Assembly (NCBI GenBank): GCA_900770875.1
Contig: CAAGLV010000150.1
Location: 1-6,254, forward strand
Source: Flavobacteriales bacterium
GTDB taxonomy: Bacteria; Bacteroidota; Bacteroidia; Flavobacteriales; Weeksellaceae
DNA: 6,254 bases
Direction: 5' to 3'
Part shown: piece after piece, positions 1 through 6,253 of the stretch
How the letters are laid out: every line of letters starts with the position of its first letter
Position numbering within the stretch: the first letter of the stretch is position 1
Program-made: the position numbers and the translations under genes
Notes under the pieces: generated by a model
Database searches by the model: none
The model's input: only the letters and a program-made list of their open reading frames with translations
Told to the model about the DNA's origin: nothing

Positions 1-350
1 AAGGTTTTGTAGAAACGTTAATGGGACGTCGTCGTTATTTAAAAGATATCAACTCGAGAAATGGAGTGGTTCGTTCGCATGCCGAGCGTAATGCTGTAAA
101 TGCGCCAATCCAAGGAACAGCAGCTGATATCGTGAAGATGGCTATGATCGAAATTCAACGTGAATTGAAGAAAAACTTCAAAACAAAAATGCTTTTACAA
201 GTACACGATGAGCTTATTTTTGATGCACCAAAAGACGAAGTTGAGGCTGTAACAAAAATGATTAAAGAAAAAATGGAAGCTGCCGCTTCTTTTGATGTTC
301 CTTTAATTGCCGAAGTTGGAGTAGGAGCTAACTGGTACGAAGCGCATTAA
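1..350 (+). CDS. polA: DNA polymerase I, C-terminal end (partial, 5' end outside window)
   Basis: This is the last 115 codons of family A DNA polymerase I, which fills gaps and replaces RNA primers during lagging-strand synthesis and excision repair. The reading frame is open from base 3 (GFVETLMGRRR...), so the ATG at 21 is an internal methionine and the gene begins upstream of the window. Visible hallmarks are the GFVETLMGRRR segment of the polymerase domain, the AERNAVNAPIQGTAAD helix, and the motif C palm sequence QVHDE, whose Asp-Glu pair belongs to the metal-binding catalytic site. The protein ends in GVGANWYEAH, as PolA proteins typically end with a short G-x-x-W segment. Only the palm/fingers end is visible, so the presence of 5' and 3' exonuclease domains cannot be judged. 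It converges on the minus-strand OmpA gene, with a shared terminator hairpin between them. Identification is very secure. Confidence 0.97.
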   Translation, partial: GFVETLMGRRRYLKDINSRNGVVRSHAERNAVNAPIQGTAADIVKMAMIEIQRELKKNFKTKMLLQVHDELIFDAPKDEVEAVTKMIKEKMEAAASFDVPLIAEVGVGANWYEAH

Positions 351-372
351 TTTGTGTAGATAGATAAAAATA

Positions 373-403
373 AAAAGGTCGAGATAATAAATCTCGACCT
401 TTT
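373..403. terminator. Bidirectional intrinsic terminator between polA and the OmpA gene
   Basis: A perfect 13-bp stem (373-385 paired with 391-403) closes a 5-nt AATAA loop. The GGTCGAGAT / ATCTCGACC core is flanked by an A tract on the left and a T tract on the right, so either strand yields a hairpin followed by U residues. It starts 22 nt after the polA stop and ends 19 nt from the stop of the convergent OmpA gene, so it can end both transcripts. The U tract on the + strand is short (TTTT then ATTATAT). Confidence 0.88.
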
Positions 404-422
404 ATTATATCAATAAATTGAA

Positions 423-1652
423 TTATTTAATTTTAAAAACAACTTTTCTAGCTAATTGATAAGATGTTTTTGATGCTTTGTTGTATTGAGAATCAATTCC
501 ATCAGCAACAATTTCTAAGCTATTTGCATTAGCTCCTTGAGCAACTAAAATATCCTTAACATTTTGAGCTCTCTTTTGAGATAATTGTTTGTTGTAAGAT
601 GCGCTTCCAGTTGGATCTGCGTAACCAATTACTTCAATTTTTGCGTTAGGATTAGCTTTTAAGTACTCATTTACATATTTTAATCCTCCTAAAGATTGAC
701 CGTAAGGAGTTGTTGAGTTGTAATCAAAGTAAACAGTTACAATTTCGCTATTGATCATTTGCTCTAAGAAAGCATTATCGTTAGCATATCCTCCATTTTG
801 AACATATTCTTGAATATATGCTTCAACAACATCAGGAACACCATTTCCGTTAGAGTCGATTGTAATACCTTTAGTATCTACGATTGCTCCTGGTGCAGAG
901 TTTGGTTCTTGATCTAAGTAATCAGCAACACCATCACCATCAGTATCAACTAACATGCGCTCAATTTCGTTGATTTTTGATTCTAATTCGTTGTATTTGC
1001 TTGTTGTAGAAACCCAATCAGCATGTTTTTTATGTTTTCCGAAGGCGTAAGAAACACCTGCAGTAAAGTTCCATAAATCTCCTTCAAAACCTCTACCGTT
1101 TTTAATTTTAGCTCCATTCCAGTTGTAATCTTGGTCGAAAGTTTTAGAGTATGATGCGTCTAATGATACAGTAACACGATTAGATAATCTAACTTGAGGA
1201 GTTAATCCTATTGCTAAATATCCCATATTATCGTTATTATTATCAGTTTTTAAGTATGCGTATCCTCCACCAGCATGTCCTAATAAACCGATTCTTCCTG
1301 TCCAGTCTTCAAAACTTAAGATTCTTCCTAAGTTAACAACACCTTCTAAACCTGCTCTATATAGATCTGTGGTAAATTTTTCTGAATTTTTTCCTTGTTT
1401 AATACGATCATAATTACCGATGACTTTAAAACCGAATTTATTATTAATCATATAACGTACACCTACATTTGCGTTGTAAAATCCTGGTGTATTAGAGTCG
1501 TATCCGTCAGTAAAAGGTGTTACAGCTTTATTTGCACCACCACCAACTTCTACAGTCCATTTATTGTATTCGTGTCTGTTTAAATTCGATTCTTGTGCAA
1601 ATGTTAAAATCGATGCTCCTGCGATTCCCAATACAGAGAAAATCTTCTTCAT
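423..1652 (-). CDS. OmpA-family outer-membrane protein (barrel, TSP3-like linker, peptidoglycan-binding domain)
   Basis: A 409-residue envelope protein expected to tie the outer membrane to peptidoglycan. Residues 1-19 are a signal peptide (KK, hydrophobic stretch, cleavage probably before Q20). Residues about 30-208 are Gly/aromatic-rich alternating strands typical of a small OmpA-type beta-barrel. Residues 218-234 could form a short coiled coil. A thrombospondin type-3-like calcium motif follows (D236, D238, D240, D244, D247), with a weaker copy at 266-274. Residues 303-409 are the OmpA C-terminal domain: FDYNS at 309-313, D346 in GYADPTG, and N354-x2-LS-x2-RA-x2-V-x3-L, where D346 and R361 match the residues known to grip diaminopimelate in OmpA. 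Start ATG at 1652 is preceded by an A/T-rich leader without a Shine-Dalgarno. It is flanked by terminators on both sides, so probably monocistronic. No gene symbol is assigned because Bacteroidota carry several such paralogues. Confidence 0.93.
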   Translation of the reverse strand: MKKIFSVLGIAGASILTFAQESNLNRHEYNKWTVEVGGGANKAVTPFTDGYDSNTPGFYNANVGVRYMINNKFGFKVIGNYDRIKQGKNSEKFTTDLYRAGLEGVVNLGRILSFEDWTGRIGLLGHAGGGYAYLKTDNNNDNMGYLAIGLTPQVRLSNRVTVSLDASYSKTFDQDYNWNGAKIKNGRGFEGDLWNFTAGVSYAFGKHKKHADWVSTTSKYNELESKINEIERMLVDTDGDGVADYLDQEPNSAPGAIVDTKGITIDSNGNGVPDVVEAYIQEYVQNGGYANDNAFLEQMINSEIVTVYFDYNSTTPYGQSLGGLKYVNEYLKANPNAKIEVIGYADPTGSASYNKQLSQKRAQNVKDILVAQGANANSLEIVADGIDSQYNKASKTSYQLARKVVFKIK

Positions 1653-1671
1653 AATTTAAATTTAATATTCT

Positions 1672-1770
1672 GTTAATATTAATCAAAAAACGAACCATAA
1701 GCGTTTTTAAACAGTTAATAAATTGTTAATAGGTTAATTGTTGTTTTATTGAAATGTTCTGAAAGTTAAT
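1672..1770. repeat. Cluster of five GTTAAT hexamers upstream of the OmpA gene
   Basis: The hexamer GTTAAT occurs at 1672-1677, 1714-1719, 1725-1730, 1733-1738 and 1765-1770, all in the same orientation (ATTAAC when read along the OmpA gene). Five copies in about 100 bp is more than base composition alone would suggest, but the region is very A/T rich and the spacing (42, 11, 8 and 32 nt) is irregular. It may be a regulator-binding cluster or simply low-complexity sequence. Confidence 0.3.
1691..1722 (-). promoter_or_regulatory. Weak candidate promoter for the OmpA gene
   Basis: Bacteroidota promoters follow a TTG (-33) / TAnnTTTG (-7) pattern. Read on the minus strand, TATGGTTCG (1699-1691) is the nearest approximation to the -7 box in this gap, with TTT (1722-1720) placed 20 nt upstream where TTG is expected. 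Transcription would start near 1685, giving a leader of about 30 nt. Both boxes deviate from consensus, so this is a tentative placement; the promoter must lie somewhere between the terminator at 1822 and the start codon. Confidence 0.25.
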
Positions 1771-1821
1771 TCTATAGTGAATTTTAAGCTGAAGAGGTAA
1801 TTTTTTTTACTTGTAAATAAA

Positions 1822-1851
1822 AAAAAGGATAGAGAATTCTCTATCCTTTTT
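1822..1851 (-). terminator. Intrinsic terminator of the barrel-only OmpA-like gene
   Basis: A perfect 30-bp palindrome centred on GAATTC. The GC-containing part of the stem, GGATAGAG / CTCTATCC, is followed on the minus strand by eight consecutive T residues (1826-1819). It begins 6 nt past the stop codon at 1858-1860, so it ends the upstream transcript before the second OmpA gene, which then needs its own promoter. Confidence 0.92.
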
Positions 1852-1857
1852 CTATGA

Positions 1858-2622
1858 TTAATTTTGTTCTTCTTCGGTTAGGGTTTTTATTTCGTCGACA
1901 GCAGCCCAATCTACGTGTTTTTTATTTTTACCAAAGTAATAGGTAACTCCTATAGATGTGTTAAGAATGGGATTCATATGTTTTAAAAATTTTGCAGATG
2001 GATCGGCAATTTCTATTGTTGTTGTCCCTGTGTCGTCGTTTACTTGTACAGTACCTGTTCCTTTAATAACAGCTTCAGGTCTGTTGTATCCATCAAAGGT
2101 ATAGGCTTGTTGAAAATTATTTATTGATGTTACATCTATTGTTAAAACAACTCTGTTGCTTATTTTTATTTGTGGTGTTACACCAATCATTAAATGCGAG
2201 GCATCGTTTTTTCTTCCACCAACAGTACTGTAATTTAATTTAGTTAATCCTCCACCGGCATGTAATAATAATCCGATTCTGCCTGTCCAATCTTCAAACG
2301 ATAATAATCTTCCTATGTTAAAAACTCCTTCGATATTATATCTGTAGATATTGGTTTTAAATTTATGTTCGGATTTGTTGTTTTTTAATTGATCGTGTCC
2401 AAATGCTGCTTTAAATCCAAATTTATCATTAAGCATATATCTTACACCTAAATCTAGATGTGCTAATCTAGTTGGTGCACCATCATATTCCCAATTATAG
2501 AAGGCTTTATTTAATCCTTCGTTAAATTCTACAGACCATTTATCATACATTTTGTTGGTATTTTGAGCTGTAGAAATTGATAAAAATCCGAGTACACTCA
2601 AAAAAGATAAAATTTTCTTCAT
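1858..2622 (-). CDS. OmpA-like outer-membrane beta-barrel protein lacking the peptidoglycan-binding domain
   Basis: A 254-residue protein, likely an outer-membrane beta-barrel. Residues 1-19 are a signal peptide (MKKILSFLSVLGFLSISTAQ-type, cleavage near A19/Q20). The rest aligns along its length with the barrel of the neighbouring OmpA protein: KWSVEFNEGLNKAF, RYMLNDKFGFK (61-71), LSFEDWTGRIGLL then HAGGG (107-125), TPQIKISNRV and YYFGKNKKHVDW (228-239). Similarity stops at that last segment, where the neighbour begins its linker. This protein then has only 15 more residues, mostly acidic and polar, with no TSP3 motif and no OmpA C-terminal domain. It also carries a longer stretch at about 180-215 before the last strand, probably an extended loop. 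A strong terminator directly follows the stop, so this is a settled short form rather than a fresh truncation. Ligand or function is unknown. Confidence 0.85.
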   Translation of the reverse strand: MKKILSFLSVLGFLSISTAQNTNKMYDKWSVEFNEGLNKAFYNWEYDGAPTRLAHLDLGVRYMLNDKFGFKAAFGHDQLKNNKSEHKFKTNIYRYNIEGVFNIGRLLSFEDWTGRIGLLLHAGGGLTKLNYSTVGGRKNDASHLMIGVTPQIKISNRVVLTIDVTSINNFQQAYTFDGYNRPEAVIKGTGTVQVNDDTGTTTIEIADPSAKFLKHMNPILNTSIGVTYYFGKNKKHVDWAAVDEIKTLTEEEQN

Positions 2623-2636
2623 AGTTTAATTATTAG

Positions 2637-2680
2637 TAAGTTGTTATTATACGCAATATACGAAATAAGTAATCAACTTA
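2637..2680. repeat. Inverted repeat in the leader/promoter region of the barrel-only gene
   Basis: TAAGTTG (2637-2643) and its exact complement CAACTTA (2674-2680) are separated by 30 nt. With one bulged base (2673) the stem extends by about five weaker pairs (2644-2648 with 2668-2672). There is no T run after it on either strand, so it is not a standard terminator. It brackets a weak -7-like sequence (TATATTGCG read on the minus strand, 2660-2652). It could be an operator or leader hairpin, or chance in A/T-rich DNA. Confidence 0.3.
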
Positions 2681-2705
2681 AAATAATTGTTAATGCTATG
2701 ATGTT

Positions 2706-3473
2706 TTATCTTTTTCTTACGATAGGTAAAATTTCGCCCTTTTCTAAACAGTATTTTTCTACATCTGCTGCAGGAATTTGTTTCGTATAATCAACTTGTT
2801 CCACAATAAAACCTGCTTTTTCTAATCGATTGTAATAATCTAAACCATAAACACGTACGTGGTCGTATTGTCCAAATTTTTCTTTACGTTCTTCTTTCGA
2901 TGTTACGGTTGGATCTTCGTAAGTTACTTTTCGTTGATAAGAAATAGGAACTTGTAAAATTCCCCATCCTCCAGGTTTCATTACTCGATATAATTCCGAC
3001 ATTGCTTTTGCATCGTCAGGAATATGCTCTAAAACGTGATTGCAAAAAATTACATCAAACGAATTATCCTCAAAAGGTAAGTCGCAAATATCTGCTTTTA
3101 CATCGGCTAACGGAGATTCTAAATCGCTTGTTAAGTAATCTAAATTGGCCATTTTTCGGAATCTTTTATAGAAAGATTGTTCGGGCGCAATATGTAAAAC
3201 CTTATATTTTTTGGTAAAAAAATCGGTTTCGTTTTTTAAATATAACCACATTAAACGGTGTCTTTCTAAGGAATAAGTTCCTGGAGAAAGAACATTTTCT
3301 CGTTGTTTTTCGTAACCGTATGGTAATAAATTTTTGTATCCTTTATTGTCGATTGGATCTACAAAGCGATTTCCGCGCATGTACCAAACTAAAAATGGGC
3401 GAACAATGTAACTTCCTTGTATTAATAATGGACGAGGAACAATGTTCATTATTTTTTTAAATGCCGCTTTCAC
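2706..3473 (-). CDS. Class I SAM-dependent methyltransferase (Methyltransf_11 type), GTG start
   Basis: A 255-residue predicted cytoplasmic methyltransferase; the substrate cannot be read from the sequence. The Rossmann-type core spans about 90-175. Motif I is VLHIAPEQSF (92-101) in place of the usual D-x-G-x-G-x-G loop. An acidic residue at D117 (TSDLESP) fits the ribose-binding position, followed by ADICDLPF (127-134), FDVIFCNHVLEHI (139-151) and MKPGGW (165-170). A C-terminal block GQYDHVRVYG (201-210) plus DYY...AGF resembles a segment found in many Type 11 methyltransferases. The N-terminal 60 residues are basic and aromatic, outside the core. The start is GTG at 3473: an in-frame stop lies just upstream at 3492-3494 and the only nearby ATG (3449) would remove eight residues (KAAFKKI...) that I recall as matching the usual flavobacterial N-terminus. 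It lies 11 nt after map, as last gene of the operon. Confidence 0.86.
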   Translation of the reverse strand: MKAAFKKIMNIVPRPLLIQGSYIVRPFLVWYMRGNRFVDPIDNKGYKNLLPYGYEKQRENVLSPGTYSLERHRLMWLYLKNETDFFTKKYKVLHIAPEQSFYKRFRKMANLDYLTSDLESPLADVKADICDLPFEDNSFDVIFCNHVLEHIPDDAKAMSELYRVMKPGGWGILQVPISYQRKVTYEDPTVTSKEERKEKFGQYDHVRVYGLDYYNRLEKAGFIVEQVDYTKQIPAADVEKYCLEKGEILPIVRKR

Positions 3474-3484
3474 TAAAAAATAGC

Positions 3485-4294
3485 TTATGGTTTAAATAAA
3501 AATGGAGTTTCTTCGTCAGAAACAATTCCTAATGCATCGTAAATGTATTGGAATGTAGATAATAATTTTGGTTTTCCGTCTACTACACAAACATCATGTT
3601 CGAAGTGAGCAGAATATTTTTTATCTCGTGTTGTTACTGTCCAACCATCTTTATGGAAGTCGATTTTTTCAGTTCCCATATTTGTCATTGGTTCGATAGC
3701 TAAGACTAAACCTTCTTCGATTTTTTTACCAGAACCTCTTTTTCCGTAATTTGGTACTTGAGGATCTTCGTGCATTTTGCGTCCTAATCCGTGTCCAACT
3801 AATTCGCGAACAATTCCGTATCCTTCTTTTTCGCAGTGAATTTGTATTGCGTTAGAAATATCGCCAATGCGATTTCCTTTTTGCATTTGCTCGATTCCTT
3901 TGTATAAAGATTCTTTTGTAATGCGTAATAATTTTTCGGTTTCGGCATCAATTTCTCCAACAGCGAATGTGTAGGCATGATCTCCGTAAAAATCATTCAT
4001 ATAAACCCCGCAATCTACAGAAACGATATCACCTTCTTGTAATGGAATATCATTTGGAATACCGTGTACAACTTGTTCGTTTGGTGAAATACATAAATTT
4101 TTTGGGAAATCGTACATTCCTAAAAATGCTGGATATCCACCATTGTCGCGAATATATTCTCCTCCTAATTTATCTAAATGATTTGTTGTAACTCCTGGTT
4201 TAATTTCTTTGGCTAACATACCTAAAGTTTTAGACACTAATTGTGCACTTAGGTACATTAATTCTAATTCTTCTTTACTTTTTAAATGTATCAT
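3485..4294 (-). CDS. map: Type I methionine aminopeptidase
   Basis: This cytoplasmic metalloenzyme removes the initiator methionine from nascent proteins after deformylation. At 269 residues it is close to the standard bacterial type Ia length (about 250-265), with no N-terminal extension. All expected active-site residues are visible: H77 (VVHGIP), metal ligands D94 (SVDCG), D105 (YGDHAYTF), H168 (GHGLG), E201 (AIEPM) and E232 (HFEHD), plus H175 in KMHEDPQVPN. The C-terminus runs about 20 residues past the core (YIYDALGIVSDEETPF), a small extension of unknown role. The start ATG at 4294 overlaps the stop of the HAD gene as ATGA, which suggests translational coupling. In many other bacteria map sits with ribosomal-protein or adk/secY genes; here it follows gpmI and the HAD gene instead. 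Identification is very secure. Confidence 0.97.
   Translation of the reverse strand: MIHLKSKEELELMYLSAQLVSKTLGMLAKEIKPGVTTNHLDKLGGEYIRDNGGYPAFLGMYDFPKNLCISPNEQVVHGIPNDIPLQEGDIVSVDCGVYMNDFYGDHAYTFAVGEIDAETEKLLRITKESLYKGIEQMQKGNRIGDISNAIQIHCEKEGYGIVRELVGHGLGRKMHEDPQVPNYGKRGSGKKIEEGLVLAIEPMTNMGTEKIDFHKDGWTVTTRDKKYSAHFEHDVCVVDGKPKLLSTFQYIYDALGIVSDEETPFLFKP
4291..4294 (-). other. map: ATGA stop/start overlap between the HAD gene and map
   Basis: Read on the minus strand, ATGA contains the map start codon (4294-4292) and the HAD stop codon TGA (4293-4291). Such 4-nt overlaps usually mean that a ribosome ending the first gene reinitiates on the second, helping keep the two products in proportion. 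No Shine-Dalgarno is needed or evident in front of it. Confidence 0.9.
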
Positions 4295-4710
4295 AATCCA
4301 AAAAATCCTCTCTTTTTCTTTTTCTCACGTTCTTTTCCATGTTCGATAAGAGAAAATTCTATTTTTTTAGTTATTATTTGATAAACTTCTCCCCAGCCTG
4401 GGAATCCGCCTAAATTTCTGTCGTCAATAAAAATATCGGCATTAATTTTTCGACTAGCTTTTGTTTCGTCGAATTCTTCTCCAAGAAAACTATTGTTTAT
4501 CCCGTAAAATTCGATTCCGTTTTTTTTACAAAATTCAACAGCTTCTTCTAAAGCTTTTCCGCTTCGGTATGTCCAAAGTGTAAGTCGGTATCCTTCGCTT
4601 TGTAATTTTTTTAAGGTTTCGAATGCAAAAAGTTTTGGCTTTCCAATGGCAGGATATCTATCTTCAACAATAGTTCCGTCGAAATCAATAGCAAGAATTT
4701 TATTTTTCAT
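4291..4710 (-). CDS. Small HAD-superfamily hydrolase (phosphatase-like) with lysine-rich tail
   Basis: A 139-residue minimal haloacid-dehalogenase-fold protein, probably a phosphatase on a small or as yet unknown phosphorylated substrate. Motif I is DFDGT (D9 nucleophile, D11 acid/base), motif II is T47 in LTLWTYR, motif III is a lysine in ETKASRKIN (K84 or K88), and motif IV is IDDRN (D96, D97). All catalytic positions are present, so activity is expected. There is no room for a cap domain between motifs, so the active site would be open, which in this superfamily often goes with larger substrates or partners. The C-terminus after about residue 124 is a charged tail, KEREKKKKRGFFGL, outside the fold. 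It begins 10 nt after the gpmI stop and its TGA overlaps the map start (ATGA), so it is inside the operon. Exact substrate is unknown; I do not assign a symbol. Confidence 0.85.
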   Translation of the reverse strand: MKNKILAIDFDGTIVEDRYPAIGKPKLFAFETLKKLQSEGYRLTLWTYRSGKALEEAVEFCKKNGIEFYGINNSFLGEEFDETKASRKINADIFIDDRNLGGFPGWGEVYQIITKKIEFSLIEHGKEREKKKKRGFFGL

Positions 4711-4720
4711 TAAGTTGGGT

Positions 4721-6253
4721 TTATTTTGTTACGATGATGTTTCCTGTCATTTCAGCTGGAATTTGTACGCCCATAAGTGTTAAAATAGAAGGTGCAATAT
4801 CTCCTAATTTACCATGAGTTACATTCCATTCGTTTTCTTTTTGTGCTAAAATAAAAGGAACTTGGTTGGTTGTATGTTGTGTGTTTGGAGATCCGTCTTC
4901 GTTTTGCATAAAGTCTGAATTTCCGTGGTCGGCTAGAATAATTACTTTGTAATCTTTTTCAATTGCTAGATTTACAATTTTCTCTGTGCAAGCGTCTACT
5001 ACTTCGGCAGCTTTTATTGCAGCTTCCATAACACCTGTATGCCCAACCATATCTGTGTTTGCAAAGTTTAAACAGATAAAATCGGCAGTTTCGTTTTCTA
5101 TTTCAGGTAAGATGGCATTTGTGATGTCGTAAGCAGCCATTTCTGGTTTTAAATCGTAAGTTGCTACATCTCTTGGAGAAGCGCATAAAATACGTTTTTC
5201 GCCGTTAAATTCGGTTTCTTTCCCACCAGAGAAAAAGAATGTTACGTGTGGATATTTCTCAGTTTCGGCAATTCGGATCTGAGTTTTTCCTGCCGCTTCT
5301 AAAACTTCGCCTAATGTATTTTTGATGTTACTATCGTTAAATAATACGTCGACATTTTTATACGTTTCGTCGTATTGTGTCATTGTAATGTATTTAACGT
5401 TAAGTGGCGTCATATCATATTCTGGATATGCGTGTTGAGTTAATACTTCTGTAATTTCGCGTCCACGATCGGTACGGAAATTAAAGCATAAAACAACATC
5501 TCCTTCGTTGATTGTAGCTAAAGGATTATTTTCGTTATCAGTGATGATAATTGGTTTGATAAATTCGTCGGTAATATTTTCGTTGTACGAATTTTCGATG
5601 GCTTTTATTGGTGAAGTTGTTTTTAATCCTTCGCCTTTAACCATTGCATCGTAAGCTAATTTAACACGTTCCCATCGTTTATCACGATCCATTGCGTAAT
5701 AGCGACCAGTAATTGATGCTAATTTACCTGTTGTTTGATCCATGTGATCGATTAACTCGGTAATGAATCCTTTTCCTGATTTTGGATCGCAATCGCGTCC
5801 ATCAGTAAATGCGTGTACAAAAAGATTTTCTTTTAATCCGGCTGTGTTAGCTGCATCAATTAATCCTTTTAAATGGTTGATGTGCGAATGTACACCTCCG
5901 TTAGAAACTAATCCGATGTAATGAACATTTTTATTGTTATTTAATGCATAATCAAAAGCATCTTTTAAGATTGGTTCTTCGATAAAAGTTCCATTTTCTA
6001 CGGCCATGTTAATGCGCACCAAGTTTTGGAAAACTACTCGTCCGGCACCTAAATTCATGTGTCCTACTTCCGAGTTTCCCATTTGTCCTTCTGGTAAACC
6101 AACAGCTAAACCAAAAGTGTCTAAAGTGTTATGCGGAAAACGTTTATAGCAGCTATCGATAAAAGGTGTTTTAGCTTGATCGATTGCAGAAACAGTTGGG
6201 TTTGTTCCGATTCCCCAACCATCTAATATCATTAAAATAACTTTGTTGTTCAT
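4721..6253 (-). CDS. gpmI: 2,3-bisphosphoglycerate-independent phosphoglycerate mutase
   Basis: A manganese-dependent cytoplasmic enzyme that interconverts 3- and 2-phosphoglycerate in glycolysis and gluconeogenesis. At 510 residues it is full length for the family. The phosphatase domain carries D11 (ILDGWG), the catalytic S61 in GNSEVGH, and the second metal set D401 and H405 (ANTDMVGHTG), D442-H443 (ADHGN) and H460 (NTQHTT). The transferase domain shows H122 (GGVHSH), R153-D154 (TDGRD), R184, R190 (GRYYAMDRDKRWER), R260 and R263 (FNFRTDRGRE) and K333 (TEKYPH), matching the phosphoglycerate-binding residues known for the family. Every key residue is in place. The ATG at 6253 is one base from the window edge and aligns with the usual N-terminus, so the gene is complete but its promoter and upstream neighbour are out of view. 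It appears to lead, or at least precede, the HAD-map-methyltransferase genes, 10 nt ahead of the HAD gene. Identification is very secure. Confidence 0.98.
   Translation of the reverse strand: MNNKVILMILDGWGIGTNPTVSAIDQAKTPFIDSCYKRFPHNTLDTFGLAVGLPEGQMGNSEVGHMNLGAGRVVFQNLVRINMAVENGTFIEEPILKDAFDYALNNNKNVHYIGLVSNGGVHSHINHLKGLIDAANTAGLKENLFVHAFTDGRDCDPKSGKGFITELIDHMDQTTGKLASITGRYYAMDRDKRWERVKLAYDAMVKGEGLKTTSPIKAIENSYNENITDEFIKPIIITDNENNPLATINEGDVVLCFNFRTDRGREITEVLTQHAYPEYDMTPLNVKYITMTQYDETYKNVDVLFNDSNIKNTLGEVLEAAGKTQIRIAETEKYPHVTFFFSGGKETEFNGEKRILCASPRDVATYDLKPEMAAYDITNAILPEIENETADFICLNFANTDMVGHTGVMEAAIKAAEVVDACTEKIVNLAIEKDYKVIILADHGNSDFMQNEDGSPNTQHTTNQVPFILAQKENEWNVTHGKLGDIAPSILTLMGVQIPAEMTGNIIVTK

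Larger units (their letters stand above)
2706..6253 (-). other. Probable four-gene operon: gpmI, HAD hydrolase, map, methyltransferase
   Basis: Four same-strand genes follow one another with gaps of 10 nt, a 4-nt overlap and 11 nt, leaving no room for internal terminators or ordinary promoters. They are therefore very likely co-transcribed from a promoter to the right of the window. The grouping links a glycolytic enzyme with protein N-terminus maturation and two enzymes of unknown substrate. A functional link is not demonstrated and the grouping may just be shared growth-rate expression. No intrinsic terminator is seen after the methyltransferase gene. Confidence 0.85.

Noticed and set aside
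21..350. A stand-alone small protein starting at the ATG at 21
   Set aside because: The frame stays open back to the first bases of the window and the upstream residues (GFVETL) match PolA, so this is the tail of a longer gene.
1395..1583. A plus-strand frame of 62 codons
   Set aside because: It lies wholly antisense to the OmpA barrel coding region, has no recognisable motif and is a compositional shadow.
1801..1820. A second hairpin (TTTAC/GTAAA) just past the terminator
   Set aside because: The stem has only five A/T-rich pairs with a 2-nt loop and adds nothing to the strong terminator beside it.
1858..2622. The barrel-only OmpA gene as a recent pseudogene of a full-length OmpA
   Set aside because: The stop is followed within 6 nt by a strong terminator, and the 205-nt gap holds no remnant of a linker or OmpA C-terminal domain in any frame that I can see.
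3002..3217. A plus-strand frame of 71 codons
   Set aside because: Antisense to the methyltransferase core motifs, with no domain or leader of its own.
3799..4191. Short frames on both strands inside map (3799-3996 minus, 3967-4191 plus)
   Set aside because: Both overlap map, whose metal ligands are all conserved; the short frames show no family features.
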